Source of the DNA: an uncultured Streptococcus sp.
Lineage (GTDB): Bacteria > Bacillota > Bacilli > Lactobacillales > Streptococcaceae
Length of the DNA stretch: 14,944 nt
Reading direction: 5' to 3'
NCBI RefSeq assembly: GCF_938036805.1
Contig: NZ_CALHWC010000183.1
Span: 1 to 14,944, forward strand
The notes under the pieces: generated by a model
Told to the model about the DNA's origin: nothing
What the model saw: the letters and a program-made list of their open reading frames with translations, nothing else
The model's database searches: none
Shown: positions 13,223-14,944 of the stretch, piece by piece
Layout of the letters: each line of letters starts with the position of its first letter
Numbering within the stretch: the first letter of the stretch is position 1
Program-made: the position numbers and the translations under genes

Positions 13223-13760
13223 TTCCAACCAACTCCACAATCTTCTGGAAAGTCTTACCGTTTCGGATGGTCAGTTGCTTGTAGAAACTAGACTTGAGCA
13301 GCTTCTTATGGTAATTGGACTTGAGATAGTCCGCTTGGTCAGCATTGCTATAGAAGAAAGCCGTCTGCCCAAAATGCAGTTGCTCCTTGTCATTTGCCCA
13401 ACTGCCTGCCAGCTCTTGAACGCTCTCCCTGTCTGTCTCCGGCAGATAAAAGAGAACATCTCGCCGAAAGGCTGTTTCATCCTGCCACCAAGTAGGCAGA
13501 TTTGCTGTTTCTTTTTCAAGCATGGCAGAGCTGACAAGGACAAAAGGCAGAGGGAAATCGTAAGACTGACTGAAATAAGCCGTCAAAATCTCCCGAATCC
13601 TCTCCTCCTGCTCCTCGCTATCAAAGAAAAGATTGCCGCTGTTGATGTAGGAAACTGGATTTTCAAAACCCCACCTAGCCAAATCCTTCTTCAAATCAGC
13701 CATAACGACCTTGTTTTTCCCGCCGACATTGATGCCGCGAAGTAAAAGTGCATAACGCAT
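13215..13760 (-). CDS. DUF1697 family protein
   Basis: A 181-residue cytosolic protein recognisable by its start MRYALLLRGINVGGKNKVVMADLK and the following SYINSGNLFFDS motif, both hallmarks of DUF1697. The second half contains RRDVLFYLP and the C-terminal KSSFYKQLTIRNGKTFQKI, also typical (the family usually reads T.RNW.T). Function is not established for the family. The ATG at 13758-13760 follows AAGGAG with 5-base spacing. It lies 35 bases after the GNAT gene and overlaps the next membrane protein gene by 8 bases, so it belongs to the minus-strand cluster. Confidence 0.93.
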   Translation of the reverse strand: MRYALLLRGINVGGKNKVVMADLKKDLARWGFENPVSYINSGNLFFDSEEQEERIREILTAYFSQSYDFPLPFVLVSSAMLEKETANLPTWWQDETAFRRDVLFYLPETDRESVQELAGSWANDKEQLHFGQTAFFYSNADQADYLKSNYHKKLLKSSFYKQLTIRNGKTFQKIVELVGNE

Positions 13761-13795
13761 GTGTGCTCCTTACAAATATATCTATTATTTCCAAA

Positions 13796-14293
13796 CTAGC
13801 TGTTAGAGTTTTTCGAGTAGATCATCTGTTTTTCTTTGACAGCTTTTCCTAAGTCAATGACCTTTTCCTCACCGTCAAAAACAAAACCCATTTTTCCATA
13901 GAAAGCGATGGCACGTTTGTTATCTTCTAAAACCCATAATAAAATCTTTTGATAACTATCCAAGGCAGCAAATGCAGCCTGCATGAGCTGACGTCCTACA
14001 CCCTTGCCATAATAATCTTTTAAGACATACAAAGCGATAATTTCACCCGCTATCGTAGCTGAATCTCGAAAATCACCGTAGCTAACAAAGCCAACCACTT
14101 TAGCATCATCCAAGGCAATCAAGGTATTTTCAGGGTACTTTTGACTATAAAATCGGCACTTATCCAAAGTCATCTGCTCTTGAAATTCCGAAGGCAAAAT
14201 CTCATCATAAGCTTCACGCCATGTCTGCCAATGAACTCTGGATTTCCCTTCTATCTCCTCAGCTGTTTTCATTGCTTTGATAATGATGACCAT
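13796..14293 (-). CDS. GNAT family N-acetyltransferase
   Basis: A 165-residue acyltransferase of the GNAT superfamily, which transfers acetyl from acetyl-CoA to an amine. The acetyl-CoA pyrophosphate-binding motif A is visible as IIALYVLKDYYGKGVGRQLM (85-104, with the Y-x-G-K-G-x-G loop). Motif B follows as WVLEDNKRAIAFYGKMGF (120-137, with the conserved Asn-x-x-A-x-x-F-Y). The N-terminal WQTWREAYDEILP is common in GNATs of Firmicutes. Substrate unknown. The ATG at 14291-14293 follows AAGGAG with 8-base spacing. It lies 31 bases after the upstream partial gene and 35 before DUF1697. Confidence 0.93.
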   Translation of the reverse strand: MVIIIKAMKTAEEIEGKSRVHWQTWREAYDEILPSEFQEQMTLDKCRFYSQKYPENTLIALDDAKVVGFVSYGDFRDSATIAGEIIALYVLKDYYGKGVGRQLMQAAFAALDSYQKILLWVLEDNKRAIAFYGKMGFVFDGEEKVIDLGKAVKEKQMIYSKNSNS

Positions 14294-14324
14294 TTGTTTT
14301 TCTCCTTGAATAAATCTATCTCAA

Positions 14325-14944
14325 TTATTCCGCCTGAAAACCATTGCTATCTAAGTTCCCATTTTCTCCCCAAACCACTACATAAACATTTTTGGGTAAG
14401 CTAGTAAAATCAATATAGTCACTTAAACTCGCACCTTCAGGAACATCTCCTTCCAGATATAGATCGAAAAACAACAGAACCTCATAATTTTCCGATAAAC
14501 GAATGAAATCTTTTCTCAAATTCTTTATTTCTTCTGTCGATGCTTCATACTTCTCTGTCTTAGGATTATACTTTAGTTCCTTTTTAATTTGAACCAAATC
14601 ACGATAAAACCCTTTTTGGTCGTCAGTTACATCGTAATCTAAATCTGTACTCAGCTTCTTAAATTTCACTGGCTTTAGAACAGACTCTTTATCAAAATAT
14701 AAGGCATTCAGCATAGGGTGAGAATTTGTATCTAAGACAGAAGAAAATATAAGATCTTTTAGTATCGAAGATGGTTCATCGTCACTATTAGCGTAATAAG
14801 AAAAAGTCCCTTCTTCTAACTCATCTGTTAAAATTTTGTCTGCACCTTCTGTCAATTGAACTTTTACATCATATTCATAAGAAACATGGCTAACCCAAGT
14901 TGGAATCTCTATTTTCTTAACCTTCAATCCTAAATTATCTTCAA
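14325..14944 (-). CDS. Hypothetical protein, 5' end beyond the window
   Basis: The frame is open to the window edge, so the gene is probably cut at its 5' end. The only in-window start, a TTG at 14925-14927, has no properly spaced ribosome binding site, and residues upstream continue in frame (EDNLGL). About 206 residues are visible: acidic, soluble, with no membrane helix and no recognised domain. It is rich in Asp/Glu/Lys, for example DLDYDVTDDQKGF, YNPKTEKYEASTEEIKNLRKDF and a C-terminal NVYVVVWGENGNLDSNGF. It could be the mature part of a secreted lipoprotein or a cytosolic protein; the missing N-terminus would decide. It is 31 bases upstream of the GNAT gene, probably in the same operon. 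Confidence 0.7.
   Translation of the reverse strand, partial: EDNLGLKVKKIEIPTWVSHVSYEYDVKVQLTEGADKILTDELEEGTFSYYANSDDEPSSILKDLIFSSVLDTNSHPMLNALYFDKESVLKPVKFKKLSTDLDYDVTDDQKGFYRDLVQIKKELKYNPKTEKYEASTEEIKNLRKDFIRLSENYEVLLFFDLYLEGDVPEGASLSDYIDFTSLPKNVYVVVWGENGNLDSNGFQAE

Noticed and set aside
13275..13745. 156-codon plus-strand frame
   Set aside because: It is the antisense shadow of the DUF1697 gene and has no ribosome binding site or recognisable domain.
1..14944. tRNA or rRNA genes, CRISPR arrays, transposase genes, phage attachment sites
   Set aside because: None was seen on either strand: no cloverleaf-like segments, no regularly spaced direct repeats beyond the LytTR pairs, and no transposase or integrase motifs in any reading frame.

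Overview
The window looks like a chromosomal segment of a viridans Streptococcus, most likely of the sanguinis/gordonii/cristatus type. The evidence is the order miaA-hflX-conserved hypothetical, a 56-residue DUF3042 protein divergent from miaA, a tetR/degV pair, strong AGGAGG-type ribosome binding sites with TATAAT promoters, and a moderate-to-low GC content. The species cannot be fixed from sequence alone.

Layout. (1) 1-2777, minus strand: core operon miaA (tRNA i6A synthesis) -> hflX (ribosome-associated GTPase) -> conserved hypothetical gene, with short gaps or overlaps. (2) 2860-3030, plus strand: DUF3042 membrane-anchored small protein, followed by a roughly 180-bp intergenic element made of three hairpins (3050-3228). 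The last hairpin is a good terminator. (3) 3275-9583, minus strand: an AT-rich accessory block. Its upstream part is a regulatory operon: a stand-alone LytTR DNA-binding protein, a ComE/BlpR-type response regulator (REC + LytTR) and a polytopic GHKL histidine kinase. Downstream lie an orphan 4-TM protein and a four-gene operon of ABC ATPase, ABC-2 permease and two small membrane proteins. (4) 9767-11308: a tetR-type repressor gene divergent from a degV (fatty-acid-binding) gene, with interlocking promoters. (5) 11399-12175, plus strand: an XRE-S24 (LexA/HdiR-like) regulator. (6) 12193-14944, minus strand: a probable operon of a partial hypothetical gene -> GNAT acetyltransferase -> DUF1697 -> two membrane proteins.

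Main discovery. Three minus-strand promoters inside the accessory block share one architecture: two direct copies of ACHRTTTA with a 21-bp period, then 32-33 bp, then a -10 element preceded by GC (TATAAT twice, TATGCT once). They stand before the stand-alone LytTR gene (9604-9671), the orphan 4-TM gene (7014-7080) and the ABC operon (6210-6277). A 21-bp direct repeat is the known binding pattern of LytTR regulators (ComE, BlpR), and two LytTR proteins are encoded here. The block therefore reads as a self-contained, probably autoinducing signalling regulon whose visible outputs are an ABC exporter or immunity system and small membrane proteins. No pheromone gene is visible in the window.
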